A stretch of DNA of 57,558 nucleotides, taken from positions 1 to 57,558 of the forward strand of contig NZ_JAVVES010000008.1 in assembly GCF_032250955.1 (NCBI RefSeq), given 5' to 3'. This DNA comes from Sulfuriflexus sp032250955. Lineage in GTDB: Bacteria; Pseudomonadota; Gammaproteobacteria; AKS1. The position numbers and the translations under genes are program-made. Below the pieces are notes generated by a model. The model ran no database searches. It had not been told where the DNA came from and saw nothing but the letters and a program-made list of their open reading frames with translations. Shown in pieces: positions 42,073 through 51,119 of this stretch; the first letter of the stretch is position 1, and every line of letters starts with the position of its first letter.

Positions 42073-45000
42073 ATGCGCGAAGAAGCAGGCCTAACCAGTA
42101 CACGGCACAGCGGCAACGAAAAACGCATGTTTGAGCGCCACCCGGTGGATATTGATGCGATTATCAAATCCGCGAACCGGGGTGAATCCAGGCGCAAGAT
42201 ACGCGATTTTTGCATCGGTGGAATGCTGCTTGTTGAAGATGACTACCCTGATGAAAGCAGTGCTCGCCCCAATTCCAACGAAGCCGTGAATGACCTCATC
42301 CAGATTCAGTGCACGCTTCCTGCCGCGGCTGAGAAGGAAGGTCGTCCCTGCCTGTTCGAAGCGCGCGTAGTGCGCATTGATGCCGTCAGTATCGGTGTAG
42401 CCTTTATAAATCCTGACCTGGTCGCCTTGCAAGGTCTCATGGACTACGTGAAGGCCTCAAATCAATCAGTATATGCCGCGGCAACGCCGCGAGTCGAGGT
42501 AGATGGCGAATACCGGCAAATCGCTCAACAATGTTGTGCGATGGTAAAGGCCGGCCTGGAACCACTGATGCTCACCTCGATCGAGACGCTTGTGAGCAGG
42601 CTCTTTGAATCGTCCAGAGAGACCCGGGATACTATTGAGCAAAATAGTTACTTCGAGGCACTGGGAATATTAAACAAGTTACAGAGCCAGCTGGTTAAGC
42701 GATTTGTCTCATCAGCGAATGCACAGCTTGATGTCAATGCACTGGTTAAGCCCCCTTCTGCACAGGAATCGGCAACAAATCTATCCCTTGACGAATTGTC
42801 GCTGGTAGAAGAGGAAACACTGGATAATTGGCTGGCCGACACCGGCACGATTGAAGCGGTTGAACGCACGCACAGGGAAGAGTTTGATGCTCTCAATAAA
42901 CGCCTGAGTGTTGTTTTCGATAGTGACGTGGATAGAAAGAACAGCCCGTTTGGGCCATCACTGTATTCACAGTCATTTCAGGAGGCGATCCAGGATATAG
43001 GTCTCCGCCATAATGTCAGTCTGTTCGCCTACAAGGTTTTCAAGGATGTGTTTATCGATGAACTGGGTGAGCTCTACAGGCAGATGAATGCGCTGTTGGT
43101 GAGCAGCGGGATCCTGCCTGAATTCAGGTATTCCCTCCCCACGCAGGAACGCGAACCCGAGACACCTGCAGCTGGCGGTAAGCCGGATATTGCCCTGCTG
43201 GATGCCGAGCCGGTTGCTGAAGAGGGGGTGACTGGCAGCCAGGGTAGTAGCCAGGGCAGTGCGGGAAGAAATTCCCCGGCATTGCCTGAAAGTGAACAGG
43301 ATATCTATGCACTTGTCGACGAGCTACGTGAACTCAGGTCTCGACTCGGTGCACGTGAACAGGATACCCGGCAGGGGCAGCCGGGACACGAGACCGACAC
43401 CAGTGGCGTGAATACCTGGCTAGCCGACTCGGCTGCCGGCAAAGTAGCGGATTCGTCTGCGGAACAGAGTCGGGCCGAGAAAGTGCTGTTTACACAGAGC
43501 GAAGTGCTGCGGGCGCTATCGAATGTTGAGCAAAATATAACCAGGCTTGACAGGTCGGAGATTCGCAAGAGCATTGCCGCCGCGCTAATGAGCAGTTCAG
43601 ACGCCAGCGGCAAGCAAGTGGCGGGCCGTGAAGAGCGTATCATTAATGTATCAACCAGCATTTTTGACACAATGCTCTCCGACCTGCAGGTCCCGGTAAA
43701 TATGCGCGAGTGGCTTGGCAGGCTGGAGATGCCGGTTCTGAAAATGGCTATTCATGATGACTCGCTTTACAAGGACAGTGATCACCTGGTCAGACAGGTC
43801 GTAAACAAAATTGCGAAACTCGGGCTTCTGGTAGGGGAGGAAGAAACCGAGGGACAGACAGGCATCAGAAATGCGCTGGACTGGTTAATCAATCTTATCA
43901 ATAAAGATTTTGATGGAACCAATACAGTTTTCAGACGCGTGTCCGATCAGCTGGATGTCCTGGTCAAGGCCCAGAACAAGAAGTACAAGGACAACATCCA
44001 TAAGGTCATTCGTTATATTGAAGCGCATAAGGGCGACCTGGCCGTTGATGAGGACCTGGCGGATTCGCAACAACAGGATGATGCGGCTGCTCTCGAGGAA
44101 TGGCGGCGACGTGTCGGCAGGTTGGCGGAGAATGACTGGATACTGTTTGACGCGAATTCAGACAACCCTGTCAGGTTGAAAGTTGCCTGGCTGGCAAAAC
44201 ATACAGGAAAAATTGTTTTTGTTGATGCTGAAGGCAGGAAAAAGCGGGTATTGCAACTGGATAACCTTGCCCACAGTCTGTCACTTGGTAACGCGCAGAC
44301 AATTGACGATGCGAACACGCCGACAATGGACCGGGCTCAGTATACAACGCTGCAGAAGCTGCACAGAGACCTGATATACCAGTCGACACATGATTCACTG
44401 ACAACACTTATTAACAGGCGTGAGTTTGAAAAACAGCTTGTTACTGCACTGGCTGAGTCGCGTGGTGCAGGCGTTCAACATGCCTTGTGTTTTCTGGATA
44501 TTGATCAATTCAAGGTAATCAATTCCAATCATAGCAACAGGGCAGGCGATGAACTGCTCATGCAACTCGCCGGTTGGGTCAATACCTGTCTTGCCGAGTG
44601 GGGAAAGACCACTTTTGCCCGTCTCGGGGGTGACGAATTCGGCATTATTTTCCATGAGTGCTCGCTGGAGGATTCGCTGGCCCGTGCAGAAGAGTTGATA
44701 GAATATATACATAAACAAACATTCGAATGGCAGTCGCAACGTACCTCGGTCAGTGTCAGTCTCGGGCTTACACAGATAACCGAACTCAGCGATGACATTT
44801 CCGGCCTGATGCAGGCAGCAGAATCAAGTTGTGATATCGCCAGGCAGACCGGCGGTAACCGCTTGCAACTCTATTATGCCGGCAGCGCCAGCCTGAGCCG
44901 GCGTAAGCAGATGATAAGCTGGGTAACAAAAATTGATGATATTCTCGATAGCGATAGCCTGCAATTGCGCTGCCAGAAGATCCAGCCAATCAATATGAGA

Positions 45001-45669
45001 GCCGGCGAAATCGAGCATGTTCATTACGAGATACTTCTCGGGTTGAAACCCGAGCATGGTGACTTGCCATCTATACAGGAGTTTATTGAAGCGGCCGAAT
45101 ACAGTAATCGCGTTGGCGATATCGACCGCTGGGTGGTTAGATCAACCCTTGCATGGTTGGCAGAAAATGAGCAGGTTCTGGATATCATCAATGCCTTCTC
45201 GATTAACCTTTCAGGTAAGTCATTAAGTGATGAGACGTTTATTGATTTCGTGCTGGAACAGATCGAAGAAAGTGATATTCCTGCTGAATGCCTGTGTTTT
45301 GAAATCACCGAAACGGCGGGTATTGAGAACCTCTCGGATGCCGCACACTTTATTAATACTATCAAGGACACCGGTTGCCGCTTCTCGCTGGATGATTTCG
45401 GTAGTGGCATGTCATCGTATGCCTATCTACGTGACCTGCCAGTCGATTACCTGAAGATAGACGGCATGTTTATAAAAAACATCCATAACAATGAAAGCGA
45501 TTATGCGGTTGTGAAATCAATCACAGAGGTCGCCCACTTTATGGGCAAGCGAGTGATTGCCGAATATGTCGAGAACGATGATATCGTAAATAAGTTAACA
45601 GAAATCGGTGTGGATTTCGCACAAGGCTTTGGTATTGACAAGCCACACCTGATTGGGGAACTTATTTAG
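42073..45669 (+). CDS. PilZ-DUF1631-GGDEF-EAL cyclic-di-GMP protein
   Basis: A 1198-residue multidomain cytoplasmic protein. The order is a PilZ-like domain (about 20-125; the usual D-x-S-x-x-G box appears as DFCIGGM), a long DUF1631 region (about 140-720) with a low-complexity linker near 360-450, a GGDEF domain (about 770-935, motif RLGGDEFG intact), and an EAL domain (about 945-1198). In the EAL domain the signature reads EILL rather than EALL. The other catalytic positions (NLSG, FEITET, DDFGSG, KIDGMF, AEYVE and QGF) are kept, so both making and breaking of c-di-GMP look possible. There is no signal peptide. It is probably a c-di-GMP regulator of surface behaviour; the output partner is unknown. 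Confidence 0.9.
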   Translation: MREEAGLTSTRHSGNEKRMFERHPVDIDAIIKSANRGESRRKIRDFCIGGMLLVEDDYPDESSARPNSNEAVNDLIQIQCTLPAAAEKEGRPCLFEARVVRIDAVSIGVAFINPDLVALQGLMDYVKASNQSVYAAATPRVEVDGEYRQIAQQCCAMVKAGLEPLMLTSIETLVSRLFESSRETRDTIEQNSYFEALGILNKLQSQLVKRFVSSANAQLDVNALVKPPSAQESATNLSLDELSLVEEETLDNWLADTGTIEAVERTHREEFDALNKRLSVVFDSDVDRKNSPFGPSLYSQSFQEAIQDIGLRHNVSLFAYKVFKDVFIDELGELYRQMNALLVSSGILPEFRYSLPTQEREPETPAAGGKPDIALLDAEPVAEEGVTGSQGSSQGSAGRNSPALPESEQDIYALVDELRELRSRLGAREQDTRQGQPGHETDTSGVNTWLADSAAGKVADSSAEQSRAEKVLFTQSEVLRALSNVEQNITRLDRSEIRKSIAAALMSSSDASGKQVAGREERIINVSTSIFDTMLSDLQVPVNMREWLGRLEMPVLKMAIHDDSLYKDSDHLVRQVVNKIAKLGLLVGEEETEGQTGIRNALDWLINLINKDFDGTNTVFRRVSDQLDVLVKAQNKKYKDNIHKVIRYIEAHKGDLAVDEDLADSQQQDDAAALEEWRRRVGRLAENDWILFDANSDNPVRLKVAWLAKHTGKIVFVDAEGRKKRVLQLDNLAHSLSLGNAQTIDDANTPTMDRAQYTTLQKLHRDLIYQSTHDSLTTLINRREFEKQLVTALAESRGAGVQHALCFLDIDQFKVINSNHSNRAGDELLMQLAGWVNTCLAEWGKTTFARLGGDEFGIIFHECSLEDSLARAEELIEYIHKQTFEWQSQRTSVSVSLGLTQITELSDDISGLMQAAESSCDIARQTGGNRLQLYYAGSASLSRRKQMISWVTKIDDILDSDSLQLRCQKIQPINMRAGEIEHVHYEILLGLKPEHGDLPSIQEFIEAAEYSNRVGDIDRWVVRSTLAWLAENEQVLDIINAFSINLSGKSLSDETFIDFVLEQIEESDIPAECLCFEITETAGIENLSDAAHFINTIKDTGCRFSLDDFGSGMSSYAYLRDLPVDYLKIDGMFIKNIHNNESDYAVVKSITEVAHFMGKRVIAEYVENDDIVNKLTEIGVDFAQGFGIDKPHLIGELI

Positions 45670-45705
45670 AGACTATAATTGATGGTATCTCCTGAAAAAT
45701 AACCG

Positions 45706-47340
45706 CTAACTACTTTGCCTGGTGACATCTACAAAAAGCTTCAGGCGTTGCCCGGGCTGTAAATATTTGCCTTTGCTGAGCATAGTGTTCCAGCGCATGA
45801 GATCAGCGATTCGCACACGGAAACGCGTCGCGATGCGGGCCAGTGAGTCTCCACGGCGTACCGTATAGTTCACACGCTGTATGACAGGGTTGCTGCCCGG
45901 CGGTGTTGCCCGTGGGCCCTGGTGCGTTGCAAGTTGCGCTGACCTGGTCCAGATTACGAGCTCTTTGCCCAGGGGCAAGGTGTCACGTGGCGCCATGGCA
46001 TTCCATTTCGCCAGCTGCCGAACCCCGACCTTGTATCTTTTTGCAATATCCCAGAAATTATCACCGGCTACGACACTGTGAATAGTTTTGTGACGGCCTG
46101 ATTTTGGAGCATTCAGGGTACGTTGCGTGCGCTGTTCCTCACTCAAGCGATAGGTGCGTGGGCTTTTTGCGGCAATCGGGATCATGAGGTTTTGTCCCTT
46201 GCGCAGGAAACTGCCACGTAGTTTGTTACTGCTCTTGAGTAAGGCGATGCTGATACGGTATTTGTCGGCGATGTGGCTAAGTGTCTCACCGGATTTTACC
46301 TTGTGATGAGCCCAGCGCATGCGCTGATCCATGGGCAGGCTGGCAAGCTTGCTGGCGAAGGTATCGGCTTTGTCTACCGGCACTAGCAGGTAGTGCGGAC
46401 CTTTCGGTGCCGTCGCCCAGCGATTATAACCGGGATTGAGCAGGTACAGTTCATCGAGTTCCATGCCGGCTAGTTCGGCGGCCAGGGCGAGGTCGATCTG
46501 GCCGCCGATATCGACCTTGGTGAAGTAGGCGGTATCGGGAATCGATTCCAGTTCCAGCGAATAGGCCGCAGGGTCTTTAATTATGCGGGCGATAGCCAGC
46601 AGGCGTGGTACATAACCGCGGGTTTCGGCGGGCAGGCGCAAGGAAAAGAAGTCTGTTGGTTTGCCCTGCCGCTTGTTACGGCGGATGGCCTTGCGCACCG
46701 TGCCTCCACCGGAATTATAGGCGGCCAGGGCCAGCATCCAGTCACCATCGAGATCGCGGTGCAGCTGCTGCAGATAGCTAAGTGCAGCATCGGTTGCGGC
46801 ATACACATTGCGGCGTCCGTCATACCACCAATTCTGCTCCAGGCCATACATACGGCCGGTGCCGGGGATAAATTGCCAGATCCCGGCGGCGCGGCCATGT
46901 GAATAGGCAAACGGTTTGAAGGCGCTTTCCACCACGGGTAACAGGGCGATCTCGGCGGGGATGCCACGGCGCTCGGCCTCGCTGACTATATAATAGAGAT
47001 AGGGTCTGGCCCGCTCGGCGACACGGTTCAGATAACCCGGGTGCCGGGCATACCAGTCAGTTTCCTGGTCAATCCGCTTGTGGACCACCTCGGGCAGGGC
47101 ATAATTGCTGCGCAGGCGAGCCCACAAGTCCGCTTGTGGCGGTGGGCTCTCGGCCTGCGCATCGGGTTCGGCGTGGTCGACAACCGCCTGCTGGGGGGCG
47201 TCGGCCTGAACCTGGGCAATGGCCTCGTTGATTTCAGCGTCACTGGCGACTGTGGACGTGTTTGGCGGGGTCGTGGTGCAGGCGACAATCCATAGTAAGG
47301 GCAGGGCACCAAGCAGGCGCAGAGACATGATGTACTTCAT
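45706..47340 (-). CDS. mltD: Membrane-bound lytic transglycosylase D (MltD-like) with three LysM domains
   Basis: A 544-residue lipoprotein that cuts peptidoglycan glycan strands. The lipobox is IVAC after a short hydrophobic leader. The transglycosylase domain has the catalytic glutamate in LPVVESAFKPFAYS and the GIWQFIPGTGRMYG motif. Three LysM repeats lie at about 350-395 (VKSGETLSHIADKY), 420-465 (VAGDNFWDIAKRY) and 495-540 (VRRGDSLARIATRF). I chose the ATG at 47340 because it has an AAGGAA ribosome site and a standard signal; an in-frame ATG at 47367 would add nine residues. It is divergent from the methyltransferase gene. Confidence 0.93.
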   Translation of the reverse strand: MKYIMSLRLLGALPLLWIVACTTTPPNTSTVASDAEINEAIAQVQADAPQQAVVDHAEPDAQAESPPPQADLWARLRSNYALPEVVHKRIDQETDWYARHPGYLNRVAERARPYLYYIVSEAERRGIPAEIALLPVVESAFKPFAYSHGRAAGIWQFIPGTGRMYGLEQNWWYDGRRNVYAATDAALSYLQQLHRDLDGDWMLALAAYNSGGGTVRKAIRRNKRQGKPTDFFSLRLPAETRGYVPRLLAIARIIKDPAAYSLELESIPDTAYFTKVDIGGQIDLALAAELAGMELDELYLLNPGYNRWATAPKGPHYLLVPVDKADTFASKLASLPMDQRMRWAHHKVKSGETLSHIADKYRISIALLKSSNKLRGSFLRKGQNLMIPIAAKSPRTYRLSEEQRTQRTLNAPKSGRHKTIHSVVAGDNFWDIAKRYKVGVRQLAKWNAMAPRDTLPLGKELVIWTRSAQLATHQGPRATPPGSNPVIQRVNYTVRRGDSLARIATRFRVRIADLMRWNTMLSKGKYLQPGQRLKLFVDVTRQSS

Positions 47341-47535
47341 CGAGGTGTTTTTCCTTACAGAAATCATTACTTATTTGTCGCCTATGGTAGGTACCTGTTG
47401 CCGGTGGGTCAACCTGTTCATTTATGCCTGGTTAGGAGTAAAACATGGCGGGGAGCGGGCTTCTGTGCACCTTGTCACAGCATCCCGGTCAGCGGATATG
47501 GAGCCTTTCCGATAGAAAGGCTATGCTGTGAGGGT

Positions 47536-48303
47536 ATGCCAGAATTCAATACCGATATTTCGACCAATCCGGATACAGAGGACAATCTGCCCGCCTGGTA
47601 TAGCAGTTATTTAGGTGGCCTTCTGGCGAGGGCCGAGCACGAGGCCGTGGATACACTGCTGCCCGACCTGTTTGGCTATCATCTCGTGCAATTGAGTGGA
47701 CATGGCGAATCGCTGTGTGAGAACAGCCGCATATCACATTGCGTAGTAGTGAACGATGTAGCCGGCTCCGAGACAGGCCTGTTGGCCGACAACGCCGCCT
47801 TGCCCTTTGCCTCGGAGAGCGTCGATGTGGTGGTAATGCCACATAGCCTCGAGTTTCACCCCAACCCGCATGCTATCCTGCGCGAGGTAGATCGCATCCT
47901 GATCCCGGAAGGGCACGTTGTGCTCATCAATTTTAATCCGTTCAGTTTCTGGGGCCTGGCGCGCCTGTTATCAGGCTGGCGTAATAAAATCCCCTGGCGC
48001 GGGCAATATTATACCCGCACACGGCTACGAGACTGGTTGTCGCTACTCGGTTTCGATTATATCTCCGGACAACAGGTATTTTTCCGGCCACCCGTTCAAC
48101 ACGAGAAAATCATGCAGAAACTTGAATTTATGGAGCGCCTTGGTCAGCGTTGTATGCCACTGCTTGCCGGCGTGAGCATTATGCTTGCCAGGAAGCGAAC
48201 CAGCACGCTGACCCCGATTCGCTCGCCATGGCGGAAGAATATCCGGCAACAGGCACTTGTCGAGCCAACCGCACGAGGTATCCATTATGACGACCCGCGT
48301 TGA
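47536..48303 (+). CDS. Class I SAM-dependent methyltransferase
   Basis: A 255-residue methyltransferase-like protein of the family that sits beside rnhA in many gammaproteobacteria. The C-terminal half of the Rossmann core is clear (LPFASESVDVVVMPHSLEF, AILREVDRILIPEGHVVL, NFNPFSFWGLARLL). The first SAM loop is weak, with no GxGxG. The substrate is unknown. The ATG at 47536 is preferred; the frame is open upstream to 47398 but has no ribosome site. The end overlaps the rnhA start by 17 bases. Confidence 0.85.
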   Translation: MPEFNTDISTNPDTEDNLPAWYSSYLGGLLARAEHEAVDTLLPDLFGYHLVQLSGHGESLCENSRISHCVVVNDVAGSETGLLADNAALPFASESVDVVVMPHSLEFHPNPHAILREVDRILIPEGHVVLINFNPFSFWGLARLLSGWRNKIPWRGQYYTRTRLRDWLSLLGFDYISGQQVFFRPPVQHEKIMQKLEFMERLGQRCMPLLAGVSIMLARKRTSTLTPIRSPWRKNIRQQALVEPTARGIHYDDPR

Positions 48304-48730
48304 AATTTTTACCGATGGTGCCTGTCGTGGTAATCCCGGGCCAGGCGGTTGGGGGGCCTTGTTACGCTATGCTGGCAAGGAAAAAACCCTGCGCGGGGGG
48401 GAACGCCTGACCACCAACAATCGTATGGAACTCATGGCCGCGATAAGCGCGCTCGAAGAACTCAAACGCCCGTGCAAGGTAGAACTTACCACTGACTCAA
48501 AGTATGTTATGCAGGGCATTACCGAGTGGTTGGAAAACTGGAAAAAACGTAACTGGAAAACTGCCTCCAGGCAGCCGGTGAAAAACGTCGACCTCTGGCA
48601 GCGCCTGGATGCGGCGACTCAACGGCATGAGATCAACTGGCACTGGGTCAGGGGCCATAACGGCCACCCCGAAAACGAACGTGCCGATGAACTGGCCAAT
48701 GAGGCCATTGATGCAATGTTAAAAGGCTAG
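48287..48730 (+). CDS. rnhA: Ribonuclease HI
   Basis: A 147-residue nuclease that removes RNA from RNA-DNA hybrids. The active site is complete: Asp10 (FTDGACRGNPG), the glutamate in NNRMELMA, the aspartate in TTDSKYV and the aspartate in ENERADELA, with the histidine of RGHNGHPE. The ATG at 48287 has the ribosome site GAGGT and lies inside the end of the methyltransferase gene. In relatives dnaQ follows directly; here 6.7 kb separate them. Confidence 0.97.
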   Translation: MTTRVEIFTDGACRGNPGPGGWGALLRYAGKEKTLRGGERLTTNNRMELMAAISALEELKRPCKVELTTDSKYVMQGITEWLENWKKRNWKTASRQPVKNVDLWQRLDAATQRHEINWHWVRGHNGHPENERADELANEAIDAMLKG

Positions 48731-48847
48731 TCAGTCCGGCCCGGCACGGTCGGGCACTGAAAAAATACCAGACAAGGACACGCGGTTATTGCCGAAAAGC
48801 GTGACCTGGCTCATGCTTTGTTAATTTAATTTTATTCTGAACTACAT

Positions 48848-48875
48848 TTCAGTACCCGCTTCAGGTTCGCTTCAG
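48848..48875 (+). promoter_or_regulatory. Triple TTCAG direct repeat, candidate OmpR-type operator
   Basis: TTCAG occurs at 48848-48852, 48860-48864 and 48871-48875. The last two are part of a longer exact repeat CGCTTCAG (48857-48864 and 48868-48875) with an 11-base period, one helical turn. The repeats cover the place where the -35 element should be, upstream of TATGAT at 48886. This is the standard geometry for activation by an OmpR/PhoB-family regulator; such a regulator is encoded at 53337-53996. Confidence 0.6.
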
Positions 48876-48885
48876 TTCCATTATC

Positions 48886-48891
48886 TATGAT
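48886..48891 (+). promoter_or_regulatory. -10 element of the accessory operon
   Basis: TATGAT at 48886-48891, five of six consensus bases, with no consensus -35 at the proper distance. The direct repeats occupy that position, suggesting a promoter that depends on an activator. Confidence 0.5.
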
Positions 48892-48926
48892 CATCGTCAT
48901 TATAAGGTATGTCGACAAGGATCGTA

Positions 48927-49661
48927 ATGATGCTGCATGTGGCACTGAAAGATGATGACGGCGGAAAAAACAGCCTGTATTACAATTCGCGGCGTCTGAA
49001 ACGTTTTACCGCACTCACCCCAGGGATGATTGCGATCACCAGTCTTTATTCCCCTGAGCGCCGTCGCGTGGAACGCTTTCTTGAGCGAGAATTCCGCCAC
49101 ACCTATAACGCAAATATCACTGAACACTACCCGACCCTCATGAGTGTGCAGAACAATGACGGGACCATCCTTGGCGCCCTTGGTTTTCGCTGCGCGAATA
49201 CTGAGAAACTGTTCCTGGAGCAGTACCTCGATACACCGGTCGAGACCGCCCTCTCTGCAGCGACTGAATCCGGACTGACGAGAAACGCTATCGTGGAAGT
49301 CGGCAACCTCGCTTCACACGCAAACGGTGCTTCCATCTTCATGTTTACTGCGCTGACGGCCTACCTTGCACAACGTGGCAAACAGTATATAACCGTGACG
49401 GCGACGGACTTTTTGCATCGTTACTTTACGCGACTGGATGTGGACCTGTTGCTCCTGGGTTATGCGGATCAAACACGGTTGCCGGATGGCGGGCATTCCT
49501 GGGGGACTTATTACCAGACAGAACCGCGCATTATCGCTGGGCATATTACGTCGGCTTATGAAAAGTTGCAGAAACATCTGCAAATGAGCATGGTCGAGGA
49601 AACCGCCCTGTTGCACGCGAAGCTGCATTTACAGTCGAATGGCAGGGCTGACGAAGAATGA
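48927..49661 (+). CDS. Thermostable hemolysin family (acyltransferase-like) protein
   Basis: A protein of about 244 residues of the thermostable-hemolysin family (T_hemolysin), whose fold is related to GNAT and LuxI-type acyltransferases as I understand it. The segments MSVQNNDGTILGALGFR, EQYLDTPVE and AIVEVGNLAS are the family core. There is no signal peptide and no pore-like region, so a secreted toxin role is doubtful despite the family name. I prefer the ATG at 48927 (AAGG at 48917, seven bases before); an in-frame ATG at 48909 has poorer spacing. Its stop overlaps the ligase start (ATGA). With an acyl ligase next door, an acyl-transfer role is a reasonable inference. Confidence 0.8.
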   Translation: MMLHVALKDDDGGKNSLYYNSRRLKRFTALTPGMIAITSLYSPERRRVERFLEREFRHTYNANITEHYPTLMSVQNNDGTILGALGFRCANTEKLFLEQYLDTPVETALSAATESGLTRNAIVEVGNLASHANGASIFMFTALTAYLAQRGKQYITVTATDFLHRYFTRLDVDLLLLGYADQTRLPDGGHSWGTYYQTEPRIIAGHITSAYEKLQKHLQMSMVEETALLHAKLHLQSNGRADEE

Positions 49662-51112
49662 GCGAGGTCCTGCGCATGCTTGGCCGGCACAGCAGCGAGC
49701 AGGGCAATGCCGCGGCGCTGTTTGACGGGATGATTACTCTCACTTATAGCCAGCTTCATCAGAAGGTAGATGAAATGGCGATAACCCTGAGTGAATATTC
49801 GGGGCAGTGTGCCGGCATAGAACTCGACAATGGTATTGCCTGGGTGTTACTTGATCTTGCTTGTATCAAGGCGGGCCTTGTTACGATCCCGCTGCCAGCC
49901 TTTTTTACTGATGCACAACGTGAGCATGCCTTGCAGAGTGCAGGGGCCAGGCTGTTGTTTTCATACAGGCCGGGAGGGCAGGCTTCGCTACTCACCAGCA
50001 ACGGGCAGCCCATCTCAATTCATCTTCTGGATAATTCCGCAAGTAAACTGCCCGACGGCACCACAAAGATCACCTATACATCGGGGACGACGGGTGAACC
50101 CAAAGGGGTTTGTCTCTCGCAGGCCGGCATGGAGCAAGTGGCGACTTCGCTGGTAAAGGTGCTTGGGCAACAGGCCGCGGTGAGAACCGCTGCCGTGTTA
50201 CCACTGGCGATATTGCTGGAAAACATTGCCGGTTGTTATGCCACCTTACTGGCGGGTGGTTGTTATGACGTGCGGCCACAGGCCAGCATTGGTTTTGGTC
50301 ATGGCATGATCCCGGATTTTGTACAGTTGCATGATTACCTGCGTGACTCGGCTGCATGCAGTTGTATCCTGGTACCCGAATTATTACGGGGTTTGATGCA
50401 GGTGAGCGCAGAGAGCGGACACGGTCTGCCGGCAATGGGTTTTATCGCCGTTGGCGGTGCGCGGGTTTCTGCTGCATTGCTCGAACAGGCAGAGCAACTG
50501 GGCCTGCCGGTATACCAGGGCTATGGCCTGAGCGAGGCTGCCTCGGTGGTGTCGGTGAATACCCCGACCGCGAATCAATGCGGGTCAGTCGGGCAATGCC
50601 TGCCCCACCTGTCTGTACAGATTGCCAAGGATGGCGAGATCCTGATTCAGCAGCCGGCTTTCCTCGGTTATGTCGGTGCGGACGAGACAACAGCGGTTCT
50701 TCACACCGGGGATATCGGCGTGCTGGATGAGAAGGGTTTTCTGCATATCACCGGGCGTAAGAAAAACATCATTATAAATTCCATGGGCAGAAATATTGCC
50801 CCGGAGTGGCCAGAGAGCGAACTTCTGGCACAGCCACAGATCGCCCAGGCCATCGTGATCGGCGATGCAACGACAGGATTATCGGCCTTGTTAGTCCCCA
50901 GTGCCGCATCCATCAATGCCTCGCAACTGGCGGAGGCCGTCACGCGCACCAACCTTGGCCTGCCGGAGTATGCCCGGATCCATCATTGGCAAATATCAGC
51001 GCCGTTCACGCTGGCGAACAAGACCTTAACCGGTACCGGCCGACCACGGAGGGCAGCGATCCTCGATGACTGCCAAAAGAGCCAGACAAACAACATAAAT
51101 AGCATTGCATAA
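49658..51112 (+). CDS. AMP-dependent acyl/aryl synthetase (ANL superfamily)
   Basis: A 484-residue adenylate-forming ligase that would activate a carboxylic acid with ATP, for CoA or another acceptor. The phosphate loop is TYTSGTTGEPKGV (near residues 138-150). The aromatic-site motif is GYGLSEAAS, the ribose-binding motif HTGDIG and the hinge GRKKNIIINSMGRN. The C-terminal catalytic lysine region reads NKTLTGTGRPRR, so the usual Gly-Lys is Gly-Arg here, with a lysine six residues earlier. The protein is a little shorter than most long-chain acyl-CoA ligases. It is coupled to the upstream gene by a four-base overlap. The substrate is unknown. Confidence 0.88.
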   Translation: MSEVLRMLGRHSSEQGNAAALFDGMITLTYSQLHQKVDEMAITLSEYSGQCAGIELDNGIAWVLLDLACIKAGLVTIPLPAFFTDAQREHALQSAGARLLFSYRPGGQASLLTSNGQPISIHLLDNSASKLPDGTTKITYTSGTTGEPKGVCLSQAGMEQVATSLVKVLGQQAAVRTAAVLPLAILLENIAGCYATLLAGGCYDVRPQASIGFGHGMIPDFVQLHDYLRDSAACSCILVPELLRGLMQVSAESGHGLPAMGFIAVGGARVSAALLEQAEQLGLPVYQGYGLSEAASVVSVNTPTANQCGSVGQCLPHLSVQIAKDGEILIQQPAFLGYVGADETTAVLHTGDIGVLDEKGFLHITGRKKNIIINSMGRNIAPEWPESELLAQPQIAQAIVIGDATTGLSALLVPSAASINASQLAEAVTRTNLGLPEYARIHHWQISAPFTLANKTLTGTGRPRRAAILDDCQKSQTNNINSIA

Positions 51113-51119
51113 GGACGAT

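Noticed and set aside
48731..48770. GCCCG/CGGGC hairpin after rnhA as a terminator
   Set aside because: The stem is short and no T run follows, so it does not meet the standard for an intrinsic terminator.
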